Below, in pieces: positions 1 through 13,143 of a stretch of 64,000 nt of DNA; the first letter of the stretch is position 1, and every line of letters begins with the position of its first letter. This DNA is from Cladorhizidae sp. MBARI D1340-BT2 (Eukaryota > Porifera > Demospongiae > Poecilosclerida > Cladorhizidae), in contig JAQNBH010000015.1 of assembly GCA_028752905.1 (NCBI GenBank), forward strand, positions 186,001-250,000, in the 5' to 3' direction. A program made the translations under genes and the position numbers. The notes beneath the pieces were generated by a model. That model made no database searches and was not told the origin of the DNA. It saw nothing but the letters and a program-made list of their open reading frames with translations.

Positions 1-3000
1 CTCTGCTAGTATAATACCTGTAAATACTGGCACACCCTCTGCTAGTATAATACCTGTACATACTGGCCCACCCTCTGCTAGTATAATACCTGCACATACT
101 GGCCTACCCTCTGCTAGTATAATACCTGGCCCACCCTCTGCTAGTATAATACCTGTACATACTGGCACACCCTCTGCTAGTATAATACCTGTACATACTG
201 GCACACCCTCTGCTAGTATAATACCTGTACATACTGGCCCACCCTCTGCTAGTATAACACCTGCACATACTGGCCTACCCTCTGCTAGTATAATACCTGC
301 ACATACTGGCCCACCCTCTGCTAGTATAATACCTGCACATACTGGCCCACCCTCTGCTAGTATAATACCTGCACATACTGGCCCACCCTCTGCTAGTATA
401 ATACCTGCACATACTGGCCCACCCTCTGCTAGTATAATACCTGGCTCACCCTCTGCTAGTATAATACCTGCACATACTGGCCCACCCTCTGCTAGTATAA
501 TACCTGTACATACTGGCACACCCTCTGCTAGTATAATACCTGGCCCACTCTCTGCTAGTATAATACCTGCACATACTGGCCCACCCTCTGCTAGTATAAT
601 ACCTGTACATACTGGCCCACCCTCTGCTAGTATAATACCTGCACATACTGGCCTACCCTCTGCTAGTATAACACCTGGCCCACCCTCTGCTAGTATAACA
701 CCTGGCCCACCCTCTGCTAGTATAATACCTGTACATACTGGCCCACCCTCTGCTAGTATAATACCTGTACATACTGGCACACCCTCTGCTAGTATAATAC
801 CTGTACAACCTGGCCCACCCTCTGCTAGTATAATACCTGGCCCACCCTCTGCTAGTATAATACCTGCACATACTGGCCCACCCTCTGCTAGTATAATACC
901 TGTACATACTGGCACACCCTCTGCTAGTATAATACCTGGCCCACCCTCTGCTAGTATAATACCTGCACATACTGGCCCACCCTCTGCTAGTATAATACCT
1001 GTACATACTGGCCCACCCTCTGCTAGTATAATACCTGTATTTACTGGCCCACCCTCTGCTAGTATAATACCTGCACATACTGGCACACCCTCTGCTAATA
1101 TAATACCTGCACATACTGGCACACCCTCTGCTAGTATAATACCTGTACATACTGGCTCACCCTCTGCTAGTATAATACCTGCACATACTGGCCCACCCTC
1201 TGCTAGTATAATACCTGCACATACTGGCACACCCTCTGCTAGTATAATACCTGCACATACTGGCCCACCCTCTGCTAGTATAATACCTGGCCCACCCTCT
1301 GCTAGTATAATACCTGTACATACTGGCACACCCTCTGCTAGTATAATACCTGTAAATACTGGCACACCCTCTGCTAGTATAATACCTGTACATACTGGCC
1401 CACCCTCTGCTAGTATAATACCTGCACATACTGGCCTACCCTCTGCTAGTATAATACCTGGCCCACCCTCTGCTAGTATAATACCTGTACATACTGGCAC
1501 ACCCTCTGCTAGTATAATACCTGTACATACTGGCACACCCTCTGCTAGTATAATACCTGTACATACTGGCCCACCCTCTGCTAGTATAACACCTGCACAT
1601 ACTGGCTCACCCCCTGCTAGTATAATACCTGCACATACTGGCCCACCCTCTGCTAGTATAATACCTGTACATACTGGCTCACCCTCTGCTAGTATAATAC
1701 CTGGCCCACCCTCTGCTAGTATAATACCTGTACATACTGGCACACCCTCTGCTAGTATAATACCTGCACATACTGGCCCACCCTCTGCTAGTATAATACC
1801 TGCACATACTGGCCCACCCTCTGCTAGTATAATACTTGCACATACTGGCACACCCTCTGCTAGTATAATACCTGTACATACTGGCACACCCTCTGCTAGT
1901 ATAATACCTGTACATACTGGCCTACCCTCTGCTAGTATAATACCTGTACATACTGGCACACCCTCTGCTAGTATAATACCTGTACATACTGGCCCACCCT
2001 CTGCTAGTATAATACCTGGCCCACCCTCTGCTAGTATAATACCTGTACATACTGGCCCACCCTCTGCTAGTATAATACCTGCACATACTGGCCCACCCTC
2101 TGCTAGTATAATACCTGCACATACTGGCCCACCCTCTGCTAGTATAATACCTGCACATACTGGCACACCCTCTGCTAGTATAATACCTGCACATACTGGC
2201 CCACCCTCTGCTAGTATAATACCTGCACATACTGGCCCACCCTCTGCTAGTATAATACCTGCACATACTGGCCCACCCTCTGCTAGTATAATACCTGCAC
2301 ATACTGGCCCACCCTCTGCTAGTATAATACCTGGCTCACCCTCTGCTAGTATAATACCTGCACATACTGGCCCACCCTCTGCTAGTATAATACCTGTACA
2401 TACTGGCCCACCCTCTGCTAGTATAATACCTGGCCCACCCTCTGCTAGTATAATACCTGCACATACTGGCACACCCTCTGCTAGTATAATACCTGCACAT
2501 ACTGGCCAACCCTCTGCTAGTATAATACCTGTACATACTGGCCCACCCTCTGCTAGTATAATACCTGTACACACTGGCCCACCCTCTGCTAGTATAATAC
2601 CTGCACATACTGGCACACCCTCTGCTAGTATAATACCTGCACATACTGGCCCACCCTCTGCTAGTATAATACCTGCACATACTGGCCCACCCTCTGCTAG
2701 TATAATACCTGGCCCACCCTCTGCTAGTATAATACCTGCACATACTGGCCCACCCTCTGCTAGTATAATACCTGTACATACTGGCACACCCTCTGCTAGT
2801 ATAATACCTGTACATACTGGCACACCCTCTGCTAGTATAATACCTGGCCCACCCTCTGCTAGTATAATACCTGCACATACTGGCCCACCCTCTGCTAGTA
2901 TAATACCTGGCCCACCCTCTGCTAGTATAATACCTGCACATACTGGCCCACCCTCTGCTAGTATAATACCTGCACATACTGGCCCACCCTCTGCTAGCAT

Positions 3001-3047
3001 AATACCTGCACATACTGGCCCACCCTCTGCTAGTATAATACCTGTAC
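1..3047. repeat. Minisatellite, 36-bp unit with 27-bp variants
   Basis: Roughly 88 head-to-tail units, each with the core ccctctgctagtataatacc. The long unit is 36 bp. A recurrent short unit is 27 bp and lacks 9 bp between two ctg triplets. Both lengths are multiples of three, so the minus strand stays open for long stretches, for example 2336-3049. Those frames are pure repeat with no non-repeat sequence and I do not call them genes. The array is cut by the window start. Confidence 0.97.
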
Positions 3048-3545
3048 ATATATCTATTAGAATTTCACAGAGATTTTCAGTTGGGAGGGGTCGGAGTACA
3101 AATATTTATCTAACGTAAACTCTTATTACTAGGGTCTGGGTAAAAATTATTATAACCTCTGAGATAGCAATTATGACTACCTAGATAACTTGATGTCAGC
3201 TAGATGGCAGTACAGGTAGGACTACACACCAACTAGCATAGCACAGGTAGGATTATACACCTACATACTAGCATGGCAGTACAGTAGGACTACACACCTA
3301 ATGCCACACAGGTATATGCCATTGTGAAGTGGGGGGAGAGGGAGGAGGGTATCTCATGTCGCTCGCCCCTTGGTATGAAACTCTATCTACAATGGTGAAG
3401 ATATTTGTGTGTTGTGAGCCAAGATATTTGTATCTCGGCAACTTCGAGACTTGCCAAGTGCACTATAGAAATGCAATCTATATAAGTGCATGAATGGTAT
3501 GTTACAATAGAGGAACCTTGCCAATGAAAGTGTAGACATCGTCAG

Positions 3546-3576
<31 letters not shown>

Positions 3577-3726
3577 CAGGCCCTGAGGTCCCCTGACTTT
3601 TACAAACCAACCAGACATATTTGTGCATAAGTCCAGTCAACTAGGAACCACAGGATGAAAAATGATATCATTCCTTCAATTTCCTTCAACTGCTATATTT
3701 TCTTCATGCTGTGACTTAGAGCTACT
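3048..3726. other. Unique spacer with CA microsatellite
   Basis: Non-repetitive sequence between two arrays. It contains a (CA)n run at about 3543-3572 and a loose two- to three-fold repetition of a motif around ggactacacacc at 3210-3310. I see no exon with convincing splice sites or coding similarity on either strand. Confidence 0.6.
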
Positions 3727-4034
3727 TCCAGGCTCCTCCTAAAATGCTAGACCCTCCTAATATGGTAAGCTGGTTAGACCCTCCTAACATGGTAGCAGCT
3801 GCCAGCCCCCATCCTAACATGGTAGCAGCTGGCTAGACCCTCCTAATATGGTAAGCTAGTTAGACCCACCTAACATGGAGCTGCCAGCCCCCTCCTAACA
3901 TGGGGTATCAGCTGCCAGGCCCCTCCTAACATGGTAGCAGCTGCCAGCCCCCATCCTAACATGGTAGCAGCTGCCAGGCCCTTCCTAACATGGTAGCAGC
4001 TGCCAGGCCCTTCCTAACATGGTAGCAGCTGCCA
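3727..4034. repeat. Degenerate minisatellite, about 28-31 bp
   Basis: About ten diverged units around ctcctaacatggtagcagct, with variable length and substitutions. This is an older or less homogenised array than its neighbours. Confidence 0.85.
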
Positions 4035-4065
4035 TTAGCACTCTAAGTGGCTGAGTAAGTGTGTA

Positions 4066-4413
4066 TGTGCATATGAAGTGCACATCCACACACACCATCT
4101 CCACACACACTGCATGTACACATGTGCATATGAAGTGCACGTCCACACACACCATCTCCACACACACTGCATGAACACATGTGCATATGAAGTGCACATC
4201 CACACACACCATCTCCACACACACTGCATGTACACATGTGCATATGAAGTGCACATCCACACACACCATCTCCACACACACTGCATGTACACATGTGCAT
4301 ATGAAGTGCACGTCCACACACACCATCTCCACACACACTGCATGTACACATGTGCATATGAAGTGCACATCCACACACACCATCTCCACACACACTGCAT
4401 GTACACATGTGCA
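4066..4413. repeat. Minisatellite, 57-bp unit, six copies
   Basis: Six near-identical units containing gtgcatatgaagtgcac, which is itself partly palindromic, followed by a CA-rich stretch. The 57-bp unit is a multiple of three, so five of the six frames stay open. The resulting ORFs are artefacts of the period. Confidence 0.95.
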
Positions 4414-4777
4414 TACATGTAAATACGTCTCAAAGGTTGTGCTTTATCTGTTTGCTATGGTGCTCAGGGTCCCCAGTTCGATCCTGTGGGTGTAACCATA
4501 GCATTGATTCTTCCTTCCCTTCACTTTCCTACGTCCTACTATTTGGCCCGTTCGCTATAGACGCAGAAACTGGGGGTAGGAGCCCCATGAAAAAGTATGT
4601 GTGTGTAGGGGGGCGATACTTGGTGTGTCCCTGGGATGATATCGGTTTTAATGGATAAAATCCGGAATTTTTCCCCCATTGGTTTGAGAAAGAAGTCATA
4701 ACCAGACTCACTCGGTGAGGTTGAGAGGGGGACAGAGAGTCAGGGAGGACAGGATAGATGTGTGGTCAGAGCTAGAT
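4414..4777. other. Unique spacer, nothing recognised
   Basis: Non-repetitive sequence. A tRNA B-box-like stretch at about 4470-4495 was examined and rejected (no A box, poor acceptor stem). No coding exon is supported. Confidence 0.5.
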
Positions 4778-5597
4778 ACAGGCAGAGAGACTTCACAGCA
4801 GCTGGTAGATACAGGCAGAGAGACTTCACAGCAGCTGGTAGATACAGGCAGAGAGACTTCACAGCAGCTGGTAGATATAGGCAGAGAGACTTCACAGCAG
4901 CTGGTAGATATAGGCAGAGAGACTTCACAGCAGGTGGTAGATATAGGCAGAGAGACTTCACAGCAGCTGGTAGATACAGGCAGAGAGACTTCACAGCAGC
5001 TGGTAGATACAGGCAGAGAGACTTCACAGCAGCTGGTAGATATAGGCAGAGAGACTTCACAGCAGTTGGAAGATATAGGTAGAGAGGACTTCACAGCAGC
5101 TGGTAGATATAGGCAGAGAGACTTCACAGCAGCTGGTAGATACAGGCAGAGAGACTTCACAGCAGCTGGTAGATACAGGCAGAGAGACTTCACAGCAGCT
5201 GGTAGATACAGGCAGAGAGACTTCACAGCAGGTGGTAGATAAAGGCAGAGAGACTTCACAGCAGCTGGTAGATACAGGCAGAGAGACTTCACAGCAGCTG
5301 GTAGATACAGGCAGAGAGACTTCACAGCAGGTGGTAGATACAGGCAGAGAGACTTCACAGCAGGTGGTAGATATAGGCAGAGAGACTTCACAGCAGCTGG
5401 TAGATACAGGCAGAGAGACTTTACAGCAGCTGGTAGATACAGGCAGAGAGACTTTACAGCAGCTGGTAGATACAGGCAGAGAGACTTCACAGCAGCTGGT
5501 AGATACAGGCAGAGAGACTTCACAGCAGCTGGTAGATACAGGCAGAGAGACTTCACAGCAGCTGGTAGATACAGGCAGAGAGACTTCACAGCAGGTG
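4778..5597. repeat. Minisatellite, 33-bp unit
   Basis: About 25 units around acttcacagcagctggtaga. The only variation is c/g and c/t substitutions and one unit with an extra base near 5085. The period of 33 (eleven codons) leaves frames open on both strands, which explains the long ORF 4708-5751 on the minus strand. Confidence 0.97.
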
Positions 5598-6229
5598 GGA
5601 GTAAGGGGTGGAGGGAATGCTCATGACAACATACATGCAAACATACATACATGTAAGTGCATGCATGTGCATGTGGTGGCGATAACAGAAGAAGTTGGTG
5701 AGCATGACAACACAGATATGGACGTACATTCATGAGGTGGGCATGGGTCACAAGATACTCACTTCATTGCTCAGACTAGAGCTAGCTTCATTAATCCACA
5801 TATATCTTCACTGATGCTCACTTTGTTGCCCAGACTAGAGCTAGCTTCACTGGTCCACATGTCCTCACTGGCTACTTCGACCAGTGCAGAATGGGCGGGT
5901 CCACATGCATAGAGCTGCTTGCAAGGTCATGACCTTAGCACATGGTCTGTGTCACTATTTCCAGGCAGCTCTTATGCCTATCTCCTTATTAGGAGTGTGT
6001 GATTCAGGTGTGGCCCAAGCCTTGTCTTCAGGCACGTGTGTGTGGGTGTATTTCTTATTAGAATGCTTCACGGAGTGTGATTCAGGTGTGGCCCAAGCCT
6101 TGTCTTCAGGCACGTGTGTGTGGGTGTATTTCCCATTACAGGGTTTTGCTTCGGTTGACCGCGACAGCTAAACCACATCACAGTGGGCCTTAATAAGAAG
6201 ATGATTGATTGAGGAGGAAAGAGGACTCT
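5598..6229. other. Unique spacer with a 58-bp direct duplication
   Basis: Mostly unique sequence. Two copies of a 58-bp segment (5997-6054 and 6075-6132, core ttcaggtgtggcccaagcct) are separated by 20 bp. A weaker duplication around gactagagctagcttca lies at 5772-5855. No gene is supported. Confidence 0.7.
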
Positions 6230-6600
6230 GCCTGCCACTTACCTCAGAGCCTCCTTGGGCACTTACCTCAGAGCCTCCTTGGGCACTTACCTCAGTGCCT
6301 CCTTGGGCACTCACCTCAGTGCCTCCTTGGGCACTCACCTCAGTGCCTCCTTGGGCACTCACCTCAGTGCCTCCTTGGGCACTCACCTCAGTGCCTCCTT
6401 GGGCACTCACCTCAGTGCCTCCTTGGGCACTCACCTCAGTGCCTCCTTGGGCACTCACCTCAGTGCCTCCTTGGGCACTCACCTCAGTGCCTCCTTGGGC
6501 ACTCACCTCAGTGCCTCCTTGGGCACTCACCTCAGTGCCTCCTTGGGCACTCACCTCAGTGCCTCCTTGGGCACTTACTTCAGTGCCTCCTTGGACATGC
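6230..6600 (-). repeat. Minisatellite, 24-bp unit carrying a splice-donor motif
   Basis: About 15 units of 24 bp. On the minus strand every unit contains GAGGTGAGT (the copy at about 6236-6245 has GAGGTAAGT), a near-ideal metazoan 5' splice site. I see no recognisable exon beside it, so descent from an exon boundary is only suggested by analogy with the gephyrin introns in this window. Confidence 0.95.
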
Positions 6601-6726
6601 CTAGTCACAATTTATTACAACACACATTGTGAGCACTAGTAATACTGATGCGCAGTGCAAGTATCAGAGTCCTGTACTGTTAATAAGTCTATTGTGCCAC
6701 ACCATGGTGAGGTATATATCAGACTT

Positions 6727-8262
6727 GCAGCATCTTCCTATAACATACGCATCTTCCTATAGCATACGCATCTTCCTATAACATACACATCTTCCTATAG
6801 CATACGCATCTTCCTATAACATACGCATCTTCCTATAACATACACATCTTCCTATAACATAAGCATCTTCCTATAACATACGCATCTTCCTATAACATAC
6901 GCATCTTCCTATAACATACGCATCTTCCTATAACATACGCATCTTCCTATAACATATGCATCTTCCTATAACATACGCATCTTCCTATAACATACACATC
7001 TTCCTATAACATACGCATCTTCCTATAACATACGCATCTTCCTATAACATATGCATCTTCCTATAACATACGCATCTTCCTATAACATACACATCTTCCT
7101 ATAACATACGCATCTTCCTATAACATACGCATCTTCCTATAACATACGCATCTTCCTATAACATACACATCTTCCTATAACATACGCATCTTCCTATAAC
7201 ATACGCATCTTCCTATAACATACGCATCTTCCTATAACATACACATCTTCCTATAGCATACGCATCTTCCTATAACATATGCATCTTCCTATAACATACG
7301 CATCTTCCTATAACATAAGCATCTTCCTATAGCATACACATCTTCCTATAACATACGCATCTTCCTATAACATATGCATCTTCCTATAACATAAGCATCT
7401 TCCTATAACATACGCATCTTCCTATAACATACGTATCTTCCTATAACATACGCATCTTCCTATAACATAAGCATCTTCCTATAACATACGCATCTTCCTA
7501 TAACATACGCATCTTCCTATAACATACGCATCTTCCTATAACATTAGCATCTTCCTATAACATACGCATCTTCCTATAACATAAGCATCTTCCTATAGCA
7601 TATGCATCTTCCTATAACATATGCATCTTCCTATAACATACGCATCTTCCTATAACACAAGCATCTTCCTATAACATACACATCTTCCTATAACATACAC
7701 ATCTTCCTATAACATACGCATCTTCCTATAACATACGCATCTTCCTATAGCATACGCATCTTCCTATAACATATGCATCTTCCTATAACATACGCATCTT
7801 CCTATAACATAAGCATCTTCCTATAACATACACATCTTCCTATAACATACGCATCTTCCTATAACATACGCATCTTCCTATAGCATACGCATCTTCCTAT
7901 AACATACGCATCTTCCTATAACATACACATCTTCCTATAGCATACGCATCTTCCTATAACATACGCATCTTCCTATAACATACACATCTTCCTATAACAT
8001 ACACATCTTCCTATAACATACACATCTTCCTATAACATACGCATCTTCCTATAACATACGCATCTTCCTATAACATACGCATCTTCCTATAACATAAGCA
8101 TCTTCCTACAACATACGCATCTTCCTATAACATACACATCTTCCTATAACATACACATCTTCCTATAACATACGCATCTTCCTATAACATACGCATCTTC
8201 CTATAACATAAGCATCTTCCTATAACATACACATCTTCCTATAACATAAGCATCTTCCTATA
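6727..8262. repeat. Minisatellite, 19-bp unit, about 80 copies
   Basis: Uniform 19-bp units around atcttcctataacatacg. Variation is almost confined to two positions: acatacg can be acataca, acataag or acatatg, and ataac can be atagc. Confidence 0.98.
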
Positions 8263-8424
8263 ACAAACACCTCCAAATGCACCGATAGAATAGTTAAAAC
8301 TATAGCTACCCTCTGTCCCATTGTGTGTGTGTATGCGTGTGCGCACTGCAACCAAGCTGTACATATAGATATTGTACTGGAGTAAAATAGATGACAGGAT
8401 AACAGCACGAACACTTCACCACAC

Positions 8425-9540
8425 ACTCACCCACGCACACTTGCCAACTGTCCTGACCCATCCACACATATAGTTTCAACTGTCCTGACCCATCCACACA
8501 TATAGTTTCAACTGTCCTGACCCATCCACACATATAGTTTCAACTGTCCTGACCCATCCACACATATAGTTTCAACTGTCCTGACCCATCCACACATATA
8601 GTTTCAACTGTCCTGACCCATCCACACATATAGTTTCAACTGTCCTGACCCATCCACACATATAGTTTCAACTGTCCTGACCCATCCACACATATAGTTT
8701 CAACTGTCCTGACCCATCCACACATATAGTTTCAACTGTCCTGACCATTCCACACATATAGTTTCAACTGTCCTGACCCATCCACACATATAGTTTCAAC
8801 TGTCCTGACCCATCCACACATATAGTTTCAACTGTCCTGACTCATCCATACACACACTTGCCAACTGTCCTGACCCATCCACACATATAGTTTCAACTGT
8901 CCTGACCCATCCACACATATAGTTTCAACTGTCCTGACCCATCCACACATAGAGTTTCACTGCCTGACCCATCCACACATATAGTTTCAACTGTCCTGAC
9001 CCATCCACACATAGAGTTTCAACTGTCCTGACCCATCCACACATATAGTTTCAACTGTCCTGACCCATCCACACATATAGTTTCAACTGTCCTGACCCAT
9101 CCACACATATAGTTTCAACTGTCCTGACCCATCCACACATATAGTTTCAACTGTCCTGACCCATCCACACATATAGTTTCAACTGTCCTGACCCATCCAC
9201 ACATATAGTTTCAACTGTCCTGACCCATCCACACATATAGTTTCAACTGTCCTGACCCATCCACACATATAGTTTCAACTGTCCTGACTCATCCATACAC
9301 ACACTTGCCAACTGTCCTGACCCATCCACACATATAGTTTCAACTGTCCTGACCCATCCACACATATAGTTTCAACTGTCCTGACCCATCCACACATAGT
9401 TTCAACTGTCCTGACCCATCCACACATATAGTTTCAACTGTCCTGACCCATCCACACATAGAGTTTCAACTGTCCTGACCCATCCACACATATAGTTTCA
9501 ACTGTCCTGACCCATCCACACATATAGTTTCAACTGTTCT
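8425..9540. repeat. Minisatellite, 32-bp unit, about 34 copies
   Basis: Units contain tatagtttcaactgtcctga. A variant with tccatacacacacttgcc recurs at about 8845 and 9290, about 450 bp apart. This hints at a block duplication of some 14 units inside the array. Confidence 0.97.
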
Positions 9541-9865
9541 GACTCACGCACTCGTACACATGCCAAATGTCATGAATTTCTTTCTCCTGTCCTAATAACT
9601 GGGCTTGGGAGAGTTGCTTAATTGTAATCTTCTATTCACAGGAACCATTTATGTCCTGTGAGAAACAGAAGCTGTACTCACTCCTGGCTCCTTGCCAAGG
9701 CTGATTGGCTGCAGTTATGAGCTACATATGAGGACTAGGACTGACTGCCAGCACCAGCTACTTCTGAAAATTGATAAGAATCAAAGTCTATGCATACAAC
9801 CTTTCTCCTGCAAGGAACAGTAGAAAGAAATGTCACTTGGGTCCACAGAGGAATAATGGAAGACC
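9541..9865. other. Unique spacer, nothing recognised
   Basis: Non-repetitive sequence with several AG and GT dinucleotides in splice-like context. Every frame I tried closes quickly, so no exon is called. Confidence 0.5.
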
Positions 9866-10445
9866 GTCAGAGAGTATCCTGGAGGTCGGGGGAAGCTTAG
9901 AAGATGCATGTGAGAAGCTATAACACATCAGCTATAAGCTAGACTGTCAGAGAGTATCCTGGAGGTCGGGGGAAGCTTAGAAGATGCATGTGAGAAGCTA
10001 TGACACACCAGCTATAAGCTAGACTGTCAGAGAGAATCCTGGAGGTCGGGGGAAGCTTAGAAGATGCATGTGAGAAGCTATGACACACCAGCTATAAGCT
10101 AGACTGTCAGAGAGTATCCTGGAGGTGGAGGGAAGCTTAGAAGATGCATGTGAGAAGCTATAACACATCAGCTATAAGCTAGACTGTCAGAGAGTATCCT
10201 GGAGGTGGAGGGAAGCTTAGAAGATGCATGTGAGAAGCTATGACACACCAGCTATAAGCTAGACTGTCAGAGTGGGGGGAAGCTTAGAAGATGCATGTGA
10301 GAAGCTATAACACACCAGCTATAAGCTAGACTGTCAGAGTGGGGGGAAGCTTAGAAGATGCATGTGAGAAGCTATAACACACCAGCTATAAGCTAGACTG
10401 TCAGAGAGAATCCTGGAGGTGGGGGGGAATGGGGGGGAAGCTTAA
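9866..10445. repeat. Minisatellite, about 80-bp unit, seven copies
   Basis: Seven units containing gaagcttagaagatgcatgt. Later units are shortened near the segment gagagtatcctggaggt, giving 60- to 80-bp lengths. Confidence 0.95.
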
Positions 10446-10556
10446 GCATGAGAAGCTACCAGGAACAAATATAAACTGTACCAGGTGGCGAGTTTGCTCA
10501 AGGCACTTCCAATGTCATTCATGCTGGACAAAATGATGTTTTGAAGCATGTCTGAG

Positions 10557-11047
10557 GAAAGCATCATCATGCGCACTATATACCTCCTTCTGTGGTGCTA
10601 CAGCATCATGCTCACTATATACCTCCTTCTAGCTACAGCATCATGCTCACTATATACTTCCTTCTGTGGTCCTCAGAGAGCAACTGCATCATGCTCACTA
10701 TATACCTCCTTCTGTGGTCCTCAGAGAGCAACTGCATCATGCTCACTATATACCTCCTTCTGTGGTCCTCAGAGAGCAACTGCATCATGCTCACTATATA
10801 CCTCCTTCTGTGGTCCTCAGAGAGCAACTGCATCATGCACACTATATACCTCCTTCTGTGGTCCTCAGAGAGCAACTGCATCATGCTCACTATATACCTC
10901 CTTCTGTGGTCCTCAGAGAGGTACTGCATCATGCGCACTATATACCTCCTTCTGTGGTCCTCAGAGAGCTACTGCATCATGCTCACTATATACTTCCTTC
11001 TGTGGTCCTACAGCATCATGCTCACTATATACATCCTTCTGTGGTCA
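10557..11047. repeat. Minisatellite, 48-bp unit
   Basis: About ten units around catcatgctcactatatacc. The first and last units are truncated, lacking the segment ending ctcagagagcaact. The 48-bp period explains overlapping open frames on both strands. Confidence 0.95.
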
Positions 11048-11099
11048 TAATAACAAGCTATTATCTTCATAAACAAGAGTGCTATACAAACATTGTGGT

Positions 11100-12265
11100 T
11101 AATTCACAGGTTCACCAACTCCATAGCTATGTTCTTATACAGTACTGGCATTTGTGGGTAAAGATTGGTTGTTATGGAAATTAACCACAATGTTATTGTA
11201 ATTAGTAATGACATATATGGTGCTGTACCATGCTAATTAAGATGTTGTTCTACACTTATCAACCCAGCTGCCACTAGGAGAAGCAAATGGGAGTATACCA
11301 GAGATTGCCACTGCATACTTGACTCTGATAATCCTTGACCCACCAACCACCCGAGGAGTTTATACATGTATTATACAGCCCACCAACTAACCCAGAAGAG
11401 TTTATACATGTACATGTATTATACAGCCCACCAAACAGCCCACCAACTACCCGGGAAGAGTTTATTATACAGCCCACCAACTACCCGGGAAGAGTTTAAC
11501 AAGTATTATACAGCCCACCAACTACCCGGGAAGAGTTTATACATGTATTATACAGCCCACCAACCAACCGGGAAGAGTTTATACATGTATTATACAGCCC
11601 ACCAACTACCCGGGAAGAGTTTATAACAGCCCAACAACTACCCGGGAGGAGTTTATACATGTATTATACAGCCCACCAACTAACCAGGAAGAGTTTATAC
11701 ATGTATTATACAGCCCACCAACTAACCGGGAAGAGTTTATACATGTATTATACAGCCCACCAACTAACCGGGAAGAGTTTATACATGTATTATACAGCCC
11801 ACCAACTAACCGGGAAGAGTTTATACATGTATTATACAGCCCACCAACTAACCGGGAAGAGTTTATACATGTATTATACAGCCCACCAACTAACCGGGAA
11901 GAGTTTATACATGTATTATACAGCCCACCAACTACCCGGGAAGAGTTTATACATGTATTATACAGCCCACCAACTAATCGGGAAGAAGTAGCTACAACTG
12001 CGCTGGTATAGTTAATACTTAGTGCCAGCGCTTTCTTCCTCTCTGGTATCCTCCTCGCTATTCATAAAATTGGAGAGAAAGGCAATGTTTGCTTCGCTAC
12101 CTAGGTCCAGCACTGCCACTCTGCTCATTGACAGGACTGTGTTGAGGTTGAAGGTGCTTTCTCCAAGATATGAAGCAATGCCTTCTCCCTTCCTCATACT
12201 TCTTCTCCATCAGACAGGCCGAAGTTGTCATCAAATACTCGCAGAAGAACTATGTCCAAACTTAG
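11100..12265 (+). repeat. Inverted duplication, arm A
   Basis: This 1.17-kb segment reappears in reverse complement at 24035-25454. The match runs from ttcacaggttcaccaactcc near 11102, through a 42-bp minisatellite, to ctatgtccaaacttag at 12265. The arms differ by substitutions, small indels and array copy number (about 15 units here, about 20 in arm B). The duplication is therefore not a fresh assembly artefact copy. The spacer of 11.8 kb includes the scaffold gap and the last gephyrin exon. Confidence 0.9.
11350..11985. repeat. Minisatellite, 42-bp unit (arm A)
   Basis: About 15 units around tttatacatgtattatacag with the variable core ccaacta(a/c)ccgggaag. Some units are internally deleted (11430-11520). 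It is the inverted counterpart of 24310-25200. Confidence 0.96.
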
Positions 12266-12268
12266 TCT
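12012..12268 (-). pseudogene. Decayed transposase-like N-terminal fragment (arm A copy)
   Basis: On the minus strand, residues read [16 protein letters not shown] and then, after a stop, [16 protein letters not shown] and [17 protein letters not shown]. The acidic, serine-rich composition and the [11 protein letters not shown] start resemble N-termini of some piggyBac-type transposases. That assignment is from memory and uncertain. The reading frame is broken, no catalytic domain follows, and the sequence runs straight into the 42-bp array. A near-identical copy in opposite orientation lies at 24030-24293, and a more distant relative at 51290-51645. Confidence 0.45.
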
Positions 12269-12429
12269 GACTGACATCTAGAGCGAATGGTTTGGATCCT
12301 TAAGTTCCCTATGTTACCTGAATCCTACTGATCTAATTTATTTTGCATGTGTATGGAGGAAGCAAATGAGATCTTACGTTTAGTTGCTTATAAAACTCAA
12401 CGATCAATTATTTATGAATTTTCAAAGTG

Positions 12430-12945
12430 CATGGCCATCATGTGATGCTTATGGCCGTCATGTGATGCTTATGGCCGTCATGTGGCACTTACGGCCATCA
12501 TGTGATGCTTATGGCCGTCATGTGGCACTTACGGCCGTCATGTGATGCTTATGGCTGTCATGTGATGCTTTTGGCCATCATGTGATGCTTATGGCCATCA
12601 TGTGATGCTTATGGCCGTCATGTGATGCTTATGGCCGTCATGTGGCACTTACAGCCATCATGTGATGCTTATGGCCGTCATGTGATGCTTATGGCAATCA
12701 TGTGATGCTTATGGCTGTCATGTGATGCTTATGGCCATCATGTGATGCTTATGACCGTCATGTGGCGCTTTCGTCCATCATGTGATGCTTATGGCCATCA
12801 TGTGATGCTTATGGCTGTCATGTGATGCTTATGGCCGTCATGTGATGCTTATGGCCGTCATGTGATGCTTATGACCATCATGTGGCACTAACGGCCATCA
12901 TGTGATTCTTATGGCTGTCAAGTGATGCTTATGGCCATGAAAGAC
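12430..12945. repeat. Minisatellite, 20-bp unit, about 26 copies
   Basis: Units catgtgatgcttatggccgt with frequent ggccat and ggctgt variants, and a variant tgtggcacttacgg recurring every few units. Confidence 0.97.
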
Positions 12946-13013
12946 TTAATAATAGGTTTATCTAAGTGAGTGTGACAAGTCCCTTAACTATATAATCTTC
13001 AAAAGTTAACTAT

Positions 13014-13053
<40 letters not shown>

Positions 13054-13143
13054 AACACAACAGCACTATTTGCAGTATGACTGAATTGGGAGAGATTGCA
13101 TGTAACAGATGATCATGCAGTTATACAGCTACATGTGCATTAC

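Noticed and set aside
446..3049. Series of minus-strand ORFs with repeat YYTSRG
   Set aside because: Array with periods 36 and 27; ORFs end wherever a unit carries a stop-creating substitution.
4460..4500. tRNA T-arm-like sequence (cagttcgatcctg)
   Set aside because: No A box or D-arm upstream and the acceptor ends do not pair.
4708..5751. Minus-strand ORF of 347 codons with SLCLYLPAAVK-type repeats
   Set aside because: 33-bp tandem array; both strands open; flanking codons are low complexity.
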